Part shown: positions 52,811-63,455 of the stretch, piece after piece
Layout of the letters: every line of letters begins with the position of its first letter
Numbering within the stretch: the first letter of the stretch is position 1
DNA from: Ephemerocybe angulata
Lineage: Eukaryota > Basidiomycota > Agaricomycetes > Agaricales > Psathyrellaceae
DNA: 64,000 nt
NCBI GenBank assembly: GCA_013368325.1
Contig: JAACJK010000169.1
Location: forward strand, 248,001-312,000
Direction: 5' to 3'
Notes under the pieces: model-generated
What the model was told of the DNA's origin: nothing
Databases searched by the model: none
Seen by the model: the letters and a program-made list of their open reading frames with translations, nothing else
Program-made: the position numbers and the translations under genes

Positions 52811-55295
52811 TCATCTTTCTCCCGATCGAAGTGAGCGCCTTGCGGGCGCCTATCCGCCGTCATCGACATCTTCGCATCAAGTTGCAGTAGTCTAAAGGTT
52901 CCTTTCTGCTGCCCACCTCAGGGTATCTCGGGTAGTCTCCTCCTTCGTGCGATATTTAATCCCAAGAATCCTCTTCTCCTTGGTAGTGTTGTAATAAATC
53001 TCCGGGGCCAGCTCATCCTTCGTGGTCTCCGCCGTGCCCTTAGAAAAGGCCCTTCCAGGATAAAACTCGGCCCCCGCTTTGTTCGCGTGGTCGACTAGAA
53101 AAATGAAGCTCAAATAAGCGAATATCCCCTTAAACTGAACTGAAGAAAAGAAAGGATGATGAAACGGTAAGTGGTACTTACGCCACTCGTTGAGAAAGAA
53201 GGTCCCTTCGGCCACAATGATCCTCTCTCCCCCCGCCGCCTCCGTCTCCATAGCGCGCACATGCGCCTCTGCAATGTCGCGTACGTCGACCCATCCGTTC
53301 GGGGTGGACAGGAGGCCGGGTTTGGAGCTGAATTCGACGACGCTGTCCCACCATAACTTTAGAGTCGTGGGGAGGTCTGAAGCGGACTTTGGAGTTTGGA
53401 TTGCAGGCTAGAGGAATGGGGTGGGTGGATAAGTGAGTGAGTTGGTGTGGTGGAGCGGGGACGTACGCCGAAGATTAGAGGGGGGTTTATTATGGAAATG
53501 TCCCATTGAACTTCAGATTTGTGGGCGTTGTAGAACTCCAAGGTAGCTATATATCAAACGACGTGTCAGCGATGGCATTCGATAGACTACATCAAGTACA
53601 CATAGCACACACCTTTTTCGGCCAAGACCTTCGAAGCCGCGCATACGATGTGTGGATGCGTCTTACTCCCAAGTTTCTCGAGTTCAGAAACGAGGTTGGT
53701 GTTCCAGTCTGCTTCACTAAACGTCCTCGCCCCGGGACCCGGTGTCCACACCGTTGCGACGCTGGAGGTTATCACGATGCGCTTCAATTTGTATGAGCTG
53801 TCTCGTTGACTTGATAAAGGATAGTTCAGTGTTGGTGACTCGTGTTGTTTCAAGGGAGCGAGGGTACCTGGCACGCAGTGCGCTGTTGAGAACTCCGAGT
53901 GTGCCACCGACGGCTGGCTGGATCGTTTCTTTGCGATAATTTAGAGTTTATGCAACCCGTTGGGTATCAGGAGGATGTTCAACGCACCTTGGGGGTCCGT
54001 CGAGCTGGGGTTTGGCGCTGGCGACGCTACATGCACGACGGCGTCCACTCCGAGGATCGCTTCATCAAATGCACCATCCTATAATATCCACCGGCAGCAT
54101 AAGCACCCTACTGATGTAAGACTTTGGACCCCTTCCGTTCACGTACCTTGACATTGTCTGCGATCACAACGATGTCAAGTGCAATGTCATCTGAATCCTT
54201 CTTGCCACCTTCTTCATTTATGTGTTTAAGGAGATGAGATTTGAGGGATGCGCCTTTCTCTGCTGAGCGGACTGCGGCTTTGACGGTGTGGCCGCGGGCG
54301 AGGAGGGTGGTTATTACCCAGGCGCCGACGTAGCCTGTACCGCCAGTGACGAGGATCGTGGATGGTGATGTTATAGGGGACATTGTACGGTATATGAAAA
54401 CCAGATGAGAGTTGGCAGTATAGTCACTAGTGGATGACGGGGTTCCGAAGTCCTCGATTCACAGTTCTCTTTTAAGTACCTGCAAGCCGGCCGGGTTTGT
54501 CATTGTCAACGAGTTCTGGCCCGGGACCCGGGTCGCATAGCTAATCAGCGTGAGTCTATATCATGCCACTGAATGGACGCAAAGATGAAGATATTATCAA
54601 ATACGATGACCCGGGTTTGGCGGGGACATCGGAGGATCTCTTTCGAGGTACCACTGACAGGGAACGTGGATCCTTTGAAAGTGGTCTAGCTATGGACTGT
54701 TTGAATCTTTGACAGCGAACTCGACACACGAATGTAGTCACCTCAGCATACTTGGCATATTTCCGGTTTTAGCGTCAGCCAGTCAGAGACTTTTTGCAGT
54801 TCAAGCTGTCCCGTTTGGGATGAGTCGGTAGTGCGCTTTGACTGCCGGGGCTCGGGTAGCAGGGGCGGCGGCGTTTCAATTTGGACCGCCCACAGAGTGC
54901 GTGATTCGGATCCCATCCCCCGCGATCGACTACCACAGTTACCCAGGTCAGCATCGGGTATCGAGGACCCGTTGAGTCACTCGACTGCGTCGCAGAGTTC
55001 TTGTTGACGTATCGGACGTTTTAGCTCTTCAAACAGGAATCTTGCAAAGTGCTTTGCACTCACCTGCGAAGTTAATCGTCATCCATTGCGTTGGAGGGAT
55101 GCTAAGTACCGATTCTAGAGACAGAATCGGTGCATCACTCACTATTTGGCGCCCGAAGGGTCTGGCGGTCCGGCGGATGATGGCGCACACGCGTTAGACG
55201 CCGGGGGATTGTTTTGCCCACAGCCACCGTCCCATTCCCTCCACGCGATAGCGATGATAGGGGATGGGTCGAGCCCTCGTGTCATGCAGCCTCTG
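52811..55295. repeat. SDR block duplication, copy 2 (partner 45125-47776)
   Basis: See the partner entry. The upstream part is shorter than in copy 1 because of deletions near 54478 and 55040. Confidence 0.85.
52892..54383 (-). CDS. Extended SDR reductase D, catalytic Tyr replaced by Cys
   Basis: Seven open exons from MSPITSPSTILVTGGTGYVG at 54383 to the stop at 52892, the closest sister of reductase B. Nucleotide-binding (TGGTGYVG), Ser region (ITSSVATVW) and INPPLIFG are normal. In exon 4 the catalytic motif reads CAASK where all other complete copies read YGASK: codon TGC instead of TAC at the active-site Tyr, and Ala for Gly next to it. The Lys is kept. Everything else, including splice sites, is intact, so the protein probably folds and binds cofactor but would not be a normal SDR enzyme. 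Also differs in DHANKAG (others DLANK). Confidence 0.88.
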
Positions 55296-55720
55296 TGTTT
55301 CGGGCTGTGTTGGGGCATGCGGGCGAGCGAGGTACGACCACTGACCAGTCGCCCGGTTTTCACTTATACGGGCACCTCGTAGATTTGATTCCCTGGTTTA
55401 CGCCCACGTCCGTGGCGTTTTATCACTCCGTTTCCGTTCGTCTCGTTTTCGTCTCGTCTCCGTTCGTCCGTTCGTCCGTCCGTCTTCCATCTCCGTTTCG
55501 TCCATCACTCGCATCCACGAATATATATCTATTGTCTATCTACCTGTCTACACGCGCCCGAGGCGAGCCACTGCTCCTCCAGACCCCCTCCATCCTCGCA
55601 TCTCAGCACGCTTAAGTGCACCTTAAGCATGCTGGGATACTTGATAGGAGCCGACCTGCGTTCTAGAATCCTTTCAGAGTCTCTCCCCATTCCCACCAGC
55701 CGCTCAACCCCACCACCACT
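54384..55720. other. Intergenic of the SDR block, with pyrimidine-rich tract
   Basis: Duplicated upstream sequence to about 55295, then unique sequence with a CGTTCGTC/CGTCCGTC pyrimidine-rich tract (55425-55500). No gene recognised. Confidence 0.5.
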
Positions 55721-56089
55721 AATGTCGGCCCCCTTCGCAAGTCCAGATACACAAAAGGCTTGGGTGTCGGTGCGGAAAGGCTACCCTGCCAGCAAGTCGC
55801 TGGAGCTCTGGAATAACTGCCTGTGAAGAAGACGTTGAAGACCGGTGAGGTCATTGTCAATATCCACGCCGCTGCATTGAACCCAGCGTGAGTATCTGCT
55901 TCCCTTTCTCCAGGTTCTGGAATTTTAACTCACCAACCTTAACCGTATGCAGTGCATGGAAGCTTATGCGACTCCTACCGGACTTCATAGCGAAACGGCC
56001 TTATGTGGCGGAGCATGACTTCTCAGGGGTTGTTGTGAACGCGAATGGGACTGCTGGGTTCAAGGCAACGAAATATACGGGTGGATTCA
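55721..56089 (+). pseudogene. Medium-chain dehydrogenase 5' fragment B
   Basis: ATG 55721 begins MSAPFASPDTQKAWVSVRKG. After LELWNN the frame shifts and the family sequence continues LPVKKTLKTGEVIVNIHAA, ALNPA, then across a GTGAGT...GCAG intron AWKLMRLLPDFIAKRPYVAEHDFSGVVV, the GHE/EHD zinc-ADH-like pattern. It ends after KYTGGF; the rest is missing. Longer than fragment A. Both have a frameshift within a few codons of each other. Confidence 0.8.
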
Positions 56090-56154
56090 AGCATGTGCGT
56101 TGAATCGAGTGGCCTCGTCTGGAATTGCTTTTCTCACCAAAGTGACTCTCTAGC

Positions 56155-56350
56155 TATTGAAATGTCGGTTCTTCCTCCCCCTCCTTGTCGTTCCTGTCCC
56201 GATTCTCGTGGCCCAACGCGTTCTGCGGAAGAAGATACCTCTTCTCACGCAAATTCCGCAAAAAGACCACTCCGTAGGCAAGAACTCTATCAAACGGCCT
56301 CATCGCGCGCGACGGCACAACCAGTCGAAGATGGCCAGCAGACGCTAGCA
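56155..56350 (+). repeat. Copy of the BTB protein 5 promoter/5' region (3 of 3)
   Basis: Colinear with 59240-59400, through the start codon, which here reads MASRR and then TAG. It is followed by an ~80-bp word (GCACAGAACATTAGCCAAGC...) also found at 51808-51895 and 43680-43760. Confidence 0.8.
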
Positions 56351-56529
56351 GAAAGCACAGAACATTAGCCAAGCTTTGGCCTACCGTGACATTTTGGTGT
56401 TCGAACATTTCCACGCCCAACCGCATTTAATTGTACCATGAACATACATCATCTTTCTCCGGATCGAAGTAAGCGCCTTGCGGGCGCCTATCCGTCGTCA
56501 TCGACATCTTCGCCTCAAGTTGCAGTAGT

Positions 56530-58005
56530 CTAAAGCTTCCTTTCTGCTGCCCACCTCAGGGTATCTCGGGTAGTCTCCTCCTTCGTGCGATATTTAATCC
56601 CAAGGATCTTCTTCTCCTTAGCAGTATTGTAATAAATCTCAGAAGCTTGCTCGTCCTTCGTGGTCTCCGCCGTGCCCTTGGGAAAGGTCCTTCCAGGATA
56701 AAATTCGGCCCCCGCTTTGTTCGCGAGGTCAACTAGAAAGGGATTCAAATAAGCTTTCGTCCCTCTCATGTCTCAATCCAAAAGATAAAGCGGTCGGTAC
56801 TCACGCCACTCATTGAAAAAGAACGTCCCCTCCGACACAATGATCCTCTCTCCCCCCGCCTCCTCCCTCTCCATAGCGCGCACATGCGCCTCAGCAATGT
56901 CGCGTACGTCGACCCAGGCGTTCGGGGTAGAGAGGGGGAGGACGCCGGGTTCGGAGCTGAATTCGACGACGCTGTCCCACCATAACTTTAGAGTCGTGGG
57001 GAGGTCTGAAGCGGACTTTGGGGTTTGGATTGCGGGCTGGGGGAATGGTGTGGGCGGGTAAGTATTAAGTAAGTTGGTGGGGTGGAGGGGAGTGGAGAGG
57101 GGACGTACGCCGAAGACTAGAGGGGGGTTTATGATGGAAATGTCCCATTGAACTTCGGATTTGTGAGCGTTGTAGAGCTCCCAGGTAGCTACAGCGGAAA
57201 GTCAAAAAGGCTTGTTAACGATCCTATTCAATGGACTGCGGCTTACTACACACCTTTCTCCGCCAAGACCTTCGAGGCCCCGTATACGACCATCGGGTGC
57301 GTCTTACTCCCAAGTTTCTCGACTTCAGAAACAAATTGGGTGTTCCAGTCTTCTTCACTAAACGTCCTCGCCCCTGGACTCGGTGTCCATATCGCTGCGG
57401 CGCTGGAGGTTATCACGATGCGCTTCAATGCATATGAGCTGTCTCGTTGGCTGGAGAGCGAATGTATTAATGGAGATTCATGTTGAGTCGAGCGGTTGAC
57501 GTACCTAGCCCTCAATGCGCTCTTGAGAACTCCGACTGTGCCGTCGACGGCCGGCTGGATGGTCTCTTTGCAAGAATTTTAGGTTCTGGAATTCGTCGGG
57601 TATCACTACTGTTGGGCGTACCCTGGGGGTCGGTCGAGCCAGGGTTCGGCGCTGGGGATGCCACATGCACGACGGCGTCCACTCCGAGGATCGCTTCATC
57701 GAATGCACCATCCTATTCACCCCAGGTGCGTGAGCATCATCTTAAATCAAGGTTAGACATTCACGTACTTCGACAACATCTGGGATTACAACGATGTCAA
57801 CCGCGATGTCACCGTTCTTCTCGCTTGCCAGTTCACTGGTTATGTGTTGGAGGAGGTCGGCTTTCAAAGCTTCTCCTTTTGCTGCTGAGCGTACGACCGC
57901 TTTGACAGTATGGCCGCGGGCGAGGAGGGTAGTGATTACCCAGGCGCCGATGTAGCCCGTACCGCCGGTGACGAGGATAGTGGATGGAGACGTTACAGGA
58001 GACAT
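56530..58005 (-). CDS. Extended SDR reductase E
   Basis: Seven open exons from MSPVTSPSTILVTGGTGYIG at 58005 to the stop at 56530. Motifs are intact: TGGTGYIG, VDAVVHVASPAPNPGSTDP, ITSSAAAIWTPS, the catalytic VVYGASK, INPPLVFG, and C-terminal YRTKEETTRDTLRWAAERKL. Exon 1 has an extra ELASEKNGD variation shared in position with copy C. The promoter shares about 300 bp with reductases B and D. Probably an active NADPH-dependent reductase with unknown substrate. Confidence 0.89.
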
Positions 58006-58752
58006 GATAAGATGCGGAGGTCGAGATGAACGTATAGTAGATGGAGGGTTACAAGGCATTCACTTACACTAGGCTTTAAGGAAACACCTTTATGTCTGCT
58101 GACGACCATTGATTTACTCACTATACAGAGCACGGCAAAATCGCGGGCCAAACAGTACCTACAAGCCGCTCGTTGTCGGACGGGTTTGTCATGGGCGATA
58201 AGTTCTGGTAGCAGAGTTATCAGCAAGAGTCTATATTATGGCACCGAATAGACACAAAGATGAAGATCTTATCAAATACGATGACACAAAGAAGAAAGGA
58301 CCGGGGTTTGATCGGGGGGATAGGTGAGAAAATGGTACTTGTGGCGACGAGTATGGTAAGGATTTGCAAGATGACATTGCAAAATGACATTGCAACCCGC
58401 TCGACTTTGTCTTCCGTAGCTTGGGGTGCGAACCCAGGTCAGCCATCCTGTTCATACATACTTATATACTCATGCATCTCACCTAGAAAACGGCCATCGT
58501 ACTTAGCAGCAGCCGCACTTCCAAGTTCCCAAATTCCAATCTAACGACGTGCGCAGACCTTAATTACGTTCTTTGATGGAACCCAGACACTCCGTTATCA
58601 TGGTACTGTGAGTAATGCAGATTGGCTACGCACCGACGCCGTCGCCCAACTCTCCGAGCCTGCACATGCTCAGCCTTGGCGAGCATTCCCGATCAGGAAG
58701 GACACGTTCCAAACAAGCGCCCGTCGGGTCACTAGCACTGCGTGGACCTCGC

Positions 58753-58852
58753 TCGATTTCCCGCTTTTCATCCTCAAATATCCCGCTTTCCACCCTCGAA
58801 TATCCCACTTTCCACCATCGAATATCCCGCTTTCCAGCCTCGAATCTCGCTG
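58753..58852. repeat. 22-bp tandem repeat with TTTCCCGC-like cores
   Basis: Three near-perfect 22-bp units (58774-58839, TCGAATATCCCGCTTTCC...), preceded by a 21-bp degenerate unit and followed by a partial one. The cores TTTCCCGC and ATCCCGC resemble E2F/MBF-type sites. TATAAAAA lies 50 bp downstream at 58891-58898, so this may be a promoter array. Confidence 0.75.
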
Positions 58853-59109
58853 TACCACGCGCGAACGGAACAATGGTTCCCCCTCCGGACTATAAAAATG
58901 GACACTTGAGAAAAGCTTTCTCTTTATGTGCGCCTCACCCTCGAGTCTACGTTCTCGAGCAAGTTTCGCCTCTCGCTTCTCTCGTCTCTTCCTCTATCTC
59001 ACTTACTTTATGCCTCAAATCGATCGTGTTTTCTCTATCTACGTACACGCGTGAGCCCGTTCTCGAAGCCATCATCATCGCTCCTCCTCACTAACGAGAC
59101 TACTTACAA

Positions 59110-59395
59110 GTCTCTACAGTACATCCTCTATGACTTTTAGTCGGCGAAAGACGCGTTCAACCTGGCGACCTGATAGACAGGGGCTCGGTCGATGCCGGTG
59201 AAGGTTCCCACAGTTAACAATCCTAATTGACGCGTCGACATTTTGAAATGCCGGTTCTTCCTTCCTCTCCTCGTCGTCCCCGCACCAATTCTCGTGGACC
59301 GAACGCGTTTTGCGCAAGAAACTACCACTTTCCACCCGAAATCCCGTATAAACTCACTTGAAAGCCAAGATTATCCGAAATCCTTACCCTCGAAG
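59110..59395 (+). promoter_or_regulatory. Promoter and leader of BTB protein 5
   Basis: Contains ACGCGT boxes in AAGACGCGTTC (about 59150) and TTGACGCGTCGAC (about 59232), and GAACGCGTTTTGC (about 59303). ACGCGT is the MluI cell-cycle box in fungi. This region has three partial copies at 48.8, 51.5 and 56.2 kb. Confidence 0.5.
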
Positions 59396-62307
59396 ATGCC
59401 CGGCAACGCCCTCCAGGCCCTAGTCAATTGCCGTTTTCCGGTCAGATTCGGACAAAACGGCTCTTCTTCATCTCAATCCAGCGACGTGTTGGCCGGTATG
59501 ACTGAAGCTGCTGCCCCAGCTGCCCCCGCCCCCGCTCGTTCCGCCAGCCCGGCCCTTGCCCGCCCAAAAACCCCCACACCAAGCGCAGCCCCATTCCCCG
59601 GCAACATGTCGCCCCTGCTCAACTCGTTCATGCTCGACAAAGGCGACTTTGAGGTCGAGTTCGAGGAGCGACCTCCAAGTCCTGTGCTGAGCGACTCGGA
59701 CTCGGACGAGGCGGAGTTTACGACGTTGACGCAGCTTGTGGGTGCGATGAAGGGGAGTCCGAGTAAACCTATGCAGAAGAATGAGGCGGGTGTTGGGAGG
59801 GATAGTCGGGCGGGGTGCTTTGAGGATGGCGTTGGTTCGGAGGAAGACGAGGATAGGGATGAGGAAATGGAGGACGACGGGATGAATGAACAACAGGAAG
59901 GTATGTATATCGCGTATTCGTTATCTCGGAGGGTATTGATGATGTTTAGGCGCGATTGGAGAGGATGGTTGGGACGAGAACGAAGAAGAAGAAGACCAGT
60001 TGGAGGACGAAAACGAACCTGCCCTGCGTAAGTACATTTCGCATCATATCGCTTTTTCAACACCGATCTGACTCACTCCCACCTTCGTTCGCCTACCTCC
60101 TGTAGCTCGATACGCCATATCACCTAAAAAGACATCAGGACGCGTCAAACCCGAGCCCATATCCCCACAGCTTCACAACACGAGAGGCAAGGCCATCAGG
60201 GTCAGAGGCGCAGGCATATCGCGCCGCGCCGCTGCAGAAGCCGCGTCTGAGGACGACGAGGAGGAAGCGGGTGAGGCCGAGGAACCTATGATGGAAGGAG
60301 GTATGCACCCTCTCTACTCTTGACTATATCTTCGTACCAAACGAGCTGACCAATGCGAATTGACGTACCCATAGACGAGGATAACGCCTCCTCGGGCTCA
60401 AGGTCTCGTCGGGCTGTGACTTCCTCTCCCATGAAAAGCCGGACGGTTCGTTCACTGTGGACGAGGCGAGTCCCGAAGGCGAGTTCTGAAGATCCGGGCG
60501 AGAGAGAGGTTGAAGTTGAGGCTGGGCCGTTGCCCGCGCTTGACTTGGGGTCGGTGCGGAAGCGGCGCGCTGAGACTCGAGAGGATGGAGAGGAGAGGGG
60601 GAGCAAGAGGGCGAAGGCGGTGAAGAATGGAGTGGACGAAGAGTTCGCTGCCGCGGTTACGGGTATTATGCAGGCGATGTCTGACAGGGAGAAGGGGGGA
60701 AAGGAGAAGAAGGACAGAAAGGATAAGAAAGAGAAGAAGGAGAAGACTAAAGAGTCGAAGAAAGAGAAGAAAGAGGGCGAGAAACCGAAAGACAAGTCGA
60801 AGGAGAAACCAAAGGATAAGGGTAAAGCTAGAGAAGTCGTACCTCCTGCCTGGCCCCAAACCCAGCCCGCACCCACCGCCTCCACTTCTGCATCCACCTC
60901 CACTCTCCCGGTTTCGATTCCACACCCACCCCTGACGCAGCCCCCTCGCCCGCGCGCCCGTCCACGCACACCTCCGCGCCGCTTGTCGCCCATCGAGATC
61001 GACACGCCGCCCGCGGCGTCAAACCCTACCACCAATACGACTGCGAAAGGGAAAACGAGCGCAAAGCCCCGTGCGAGTACTAGCACCAGCACCACCGCCC
61101 CGTCGCAGAAGAGCAAAACCCCAACAGTCGTGTACAAGAAGAACGCGGTGCATTGGGCGCTCGATGGAAGTTTGCTCGTACAGCTCGCGGGGGAAAGGTA
61201 TAAGATTCATCGGAGTAGGATTGTGCGTGCGTCGGGGTGGTTTGCGGAGGTGCTTGAGACGTACGCTGTCGCTGGGAAGGCTAGTAGGAGACGGGAGAGG
61301 GGTGCACCGAGGGTATGGGAGGAAGAGGATGAGGGAGGGATGGTCGTTGTGAGTCTGGACGGGACGGGCGTGCGGAAGGGCGACTGGGAGGCGCTGTTGG
61401 AGGGGATGGACGAGGCGGTGGGGTGGGTGCACCACCCGCCGCCTTTGAAGAGGGTGCTGGGGATTTTGAGGTGTGCGGTTGTGTTGAGGGTGGGGTTGTT
61501 TGAGGCGTGGGGGAGGAGGGTTTTGGAGGAGGCGTTTCCTGATGCCTTGGACCGGATGGGAGGACTTGGACGGGGGAGTGGGGGAGGGGGTGGGAGGTGG
61601 AGATGGCGGAGGTTGTGAGTGTTGCGAGGATGTGTGGGTTGGGGGGTGTGGTTAAAAGAGCGCTTTGGGAGGTTTGTAGGGATGAGAGTTTGGGGATGTC
61701 TGCGGGGTCGGAGGACGGAGATTCGGATACGAATGCGGATGCGGATTTGGAGGAGGGGAAGGGGAAGGGGAGGTTGGATGCGAAGGACGTGGCGAGGCTT
61801 TTGGTTGCGAGGAGGAGGATGGAGATGAAGTGGGTGAGTATGACGGGCGGGGTGCCTGACATTGCGCGGTGTGGCGAGCCGGTGGGGGGTACGGTTGGCG
61901 GGGATGCGAATGCGGGTGCGAATGCGAATGCGGGTGCGTCGGCTACTCCGAGAGGGGTGGAGGCTGGGGCGCGGTGCACGAGCCACGACGCGGCCGCGGC
62001 TCGGGAGGCGCACTATCGGCTTGTCGTGCGGAGCGGCGTGCAGGAACGGTGGATGGTCGATCCTGTGCGCGGGTTCGAGGTTTTAGAGGCGTTGAGGTGG
62101 GGGAGGCGGTCTGATTCTCAGAACGATCGGAATGATCGTAATGTGGAAGTAGGAGATCGCAATGATGTGGATATGGAAGGAGGGGAGGGGGACGAGGAGG
62201 TGTATGGGGGCTTTTGCGAGGGGTGTGTGGAGAGGATACGGAGGGTGTGGAGGGGGACGCGGGAGAGGGTGTGGAAGGATTTTGGGGAGGGCGTTGGGGC
62301 GGGGTGA
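59396..62307 (+). CDS. BTB/POZ-like protein 5, frameshift in a G-rich tract
   Basis: Exons 59396-59900, 59950-60027, 60106-60300 and 60375 onward. It starts MPGNALQALVNCRFPV. Long acidic and Ala/Pro-rich N-terminus, then a Lys/Glu block (KDRKDKKEKKEKTKESKKE) and Pro-rich stretch, then the BTB-like core (NAVHWALDGSLLVQLAGE, RSRIVRASGWFAEVL ... DWEALLEGMDEAV) and start of the helical region (FEAWGRRVLEEAFPDALDRM). The frame then ends at 61618, but the family sequence continues in another frame from about 61597 (VARMCGLGGVVKRALWEV, AHYRLVVRSGVQERW, GFCEGCVERI) to 62307. The switch lies in GGGGGAGTGGGGGAGGGGG (61573-61591). It is a lesion or a sequencing error; no normal intron fits. Confidence 0.78.
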
Positions 62308-62815
62308 GTGTGGGTGGGGGCCGTTGGCTCTGCTAGGTACCTAACATGATTCGACTGCTAATTTGCCTCAATGAAACGGAAGATATGTTGGCTGGGAGAG
62401 TGTCGAGAGACTTGGATGGTCGTGCGTATGAGGAAGTCAGCGGTCGCACGATGCATCGATGATGTTTTAGGCTATCGGAGGTACATGGGCGCTGAGGAGG
62501 CTCTACAGTGTAGTCCCAAACAATGGACCGGCTACGACGCGCCCGAGTACCCCTTTCGAAGCTAATATAGACGCTTGCTTATTCAACTTGTTGAGCGATT
62601 CGCAGTGGGTTCAGCGCACATCATAGCTGCGTATTCACAAATAGGGGTACGATTTAGGTGGAATATGTTTTGGTTCAAAGGCGATTAGGAGGAGGGTGAG
62701 ATACAAAGAGGGGTTCCCTGAGGAAGACAGATCGTGCGTGGACTACAAGGGGGGAAGGAATCAACACGAAAGAAATCCACTATACAATATCCTGCAATCC
62801 GACGGAACTACGGAC
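62308..62815. other. Intergenic, no gene recognised
   Basis: 3' flanks of two convergent genes (BTB protein 5 on +, the next gene on -). No other coding sequence seen. Confidence 0.5.
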
Positions 62816-63455
62816 CTAGCTCCGTGCTGGTGCTGGTTTTTGGGCGGTTGGCCCGGCGGCGATAGCTCCTGGCTGTGGTCCGTTCTTTGGCCATAACGAG
62901 AGTATAACGTGCTGTTCGAAATAAAAGTTGTGCAACAGGGTGTTGTCTGGGCTGAGCGGGCCGCGGAGCGGCGCAGGCTTATTCACATAAATGTTCAGGT
63001 CTTCCGGGCGGACGTGCAGGCGGGCCCACAAAATCTCACGAGGTATCGTCTCGAGGAGGGTGGTGTGGACGGATACATAGCTCTGTCCTAAGCGGCCCTG
63101 ATCTTTGTAATGGATCTCCACGGTCGCCATCCTGGGTGGTTCCCGGTCGTTTCTAGTTCTGCCGCGCTCGAGGATGCCGTCTTCGTACTCGTCGAGTGAG
63201 CGCTGGTACACATCCGCCGCCCCTTCGAGGAACTCGCGCAATGAGTGCTGGAAGGGAACGGCGAGGCTCTCTCCACGAGTGCTCAGGTCGTCCACCGCAG
63301 AGCGAGCAATGAACTCATCGTGGTCCTGCGACAGAGAGTGTTACTACTCCATATACGATTATCTATGGAGAACGTACGACGTATGCGTTGGCTAAGAGGC
63401 CGAGGGAAGCGATCAGAAGGACGAGTGACAAGACTGGTCCCAGAATAAGCCTCAT
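62816..63455 (-). CDS. Hypothetical protein with N-terminal signal or anchor
   Basis: Exons 63455-63378 and 63325-62816 join over a 52-nt intron to 195 aa. The N-terminus MRLILGPVLSLVLLIASLGL is a signal peptide or membrane anchor, supported by the TATA box CTATATAAG (63534-63526) about 70 nt upstream. The rest is a charged domain (EFIARSAVDDLSTRGES, LEGAADVYQRSLDEYEDGI, TVEIHYKDQGRLGQSYVSV, LHVRPEDLNIYVNKPAP) ending in a Pro/Ala-rich tail. No family recognised; only Cys-free secreted or anchored character can be stated. Confidence 0.75.

Noticed and set aside
60286..62013. Long minus-strand frames opposite BTB protein 5
   Set aside because: They mirror purine-rich coding sequence (poly-Lys/Glu), giving Phe/Ser/Pro-rich text with no motif.
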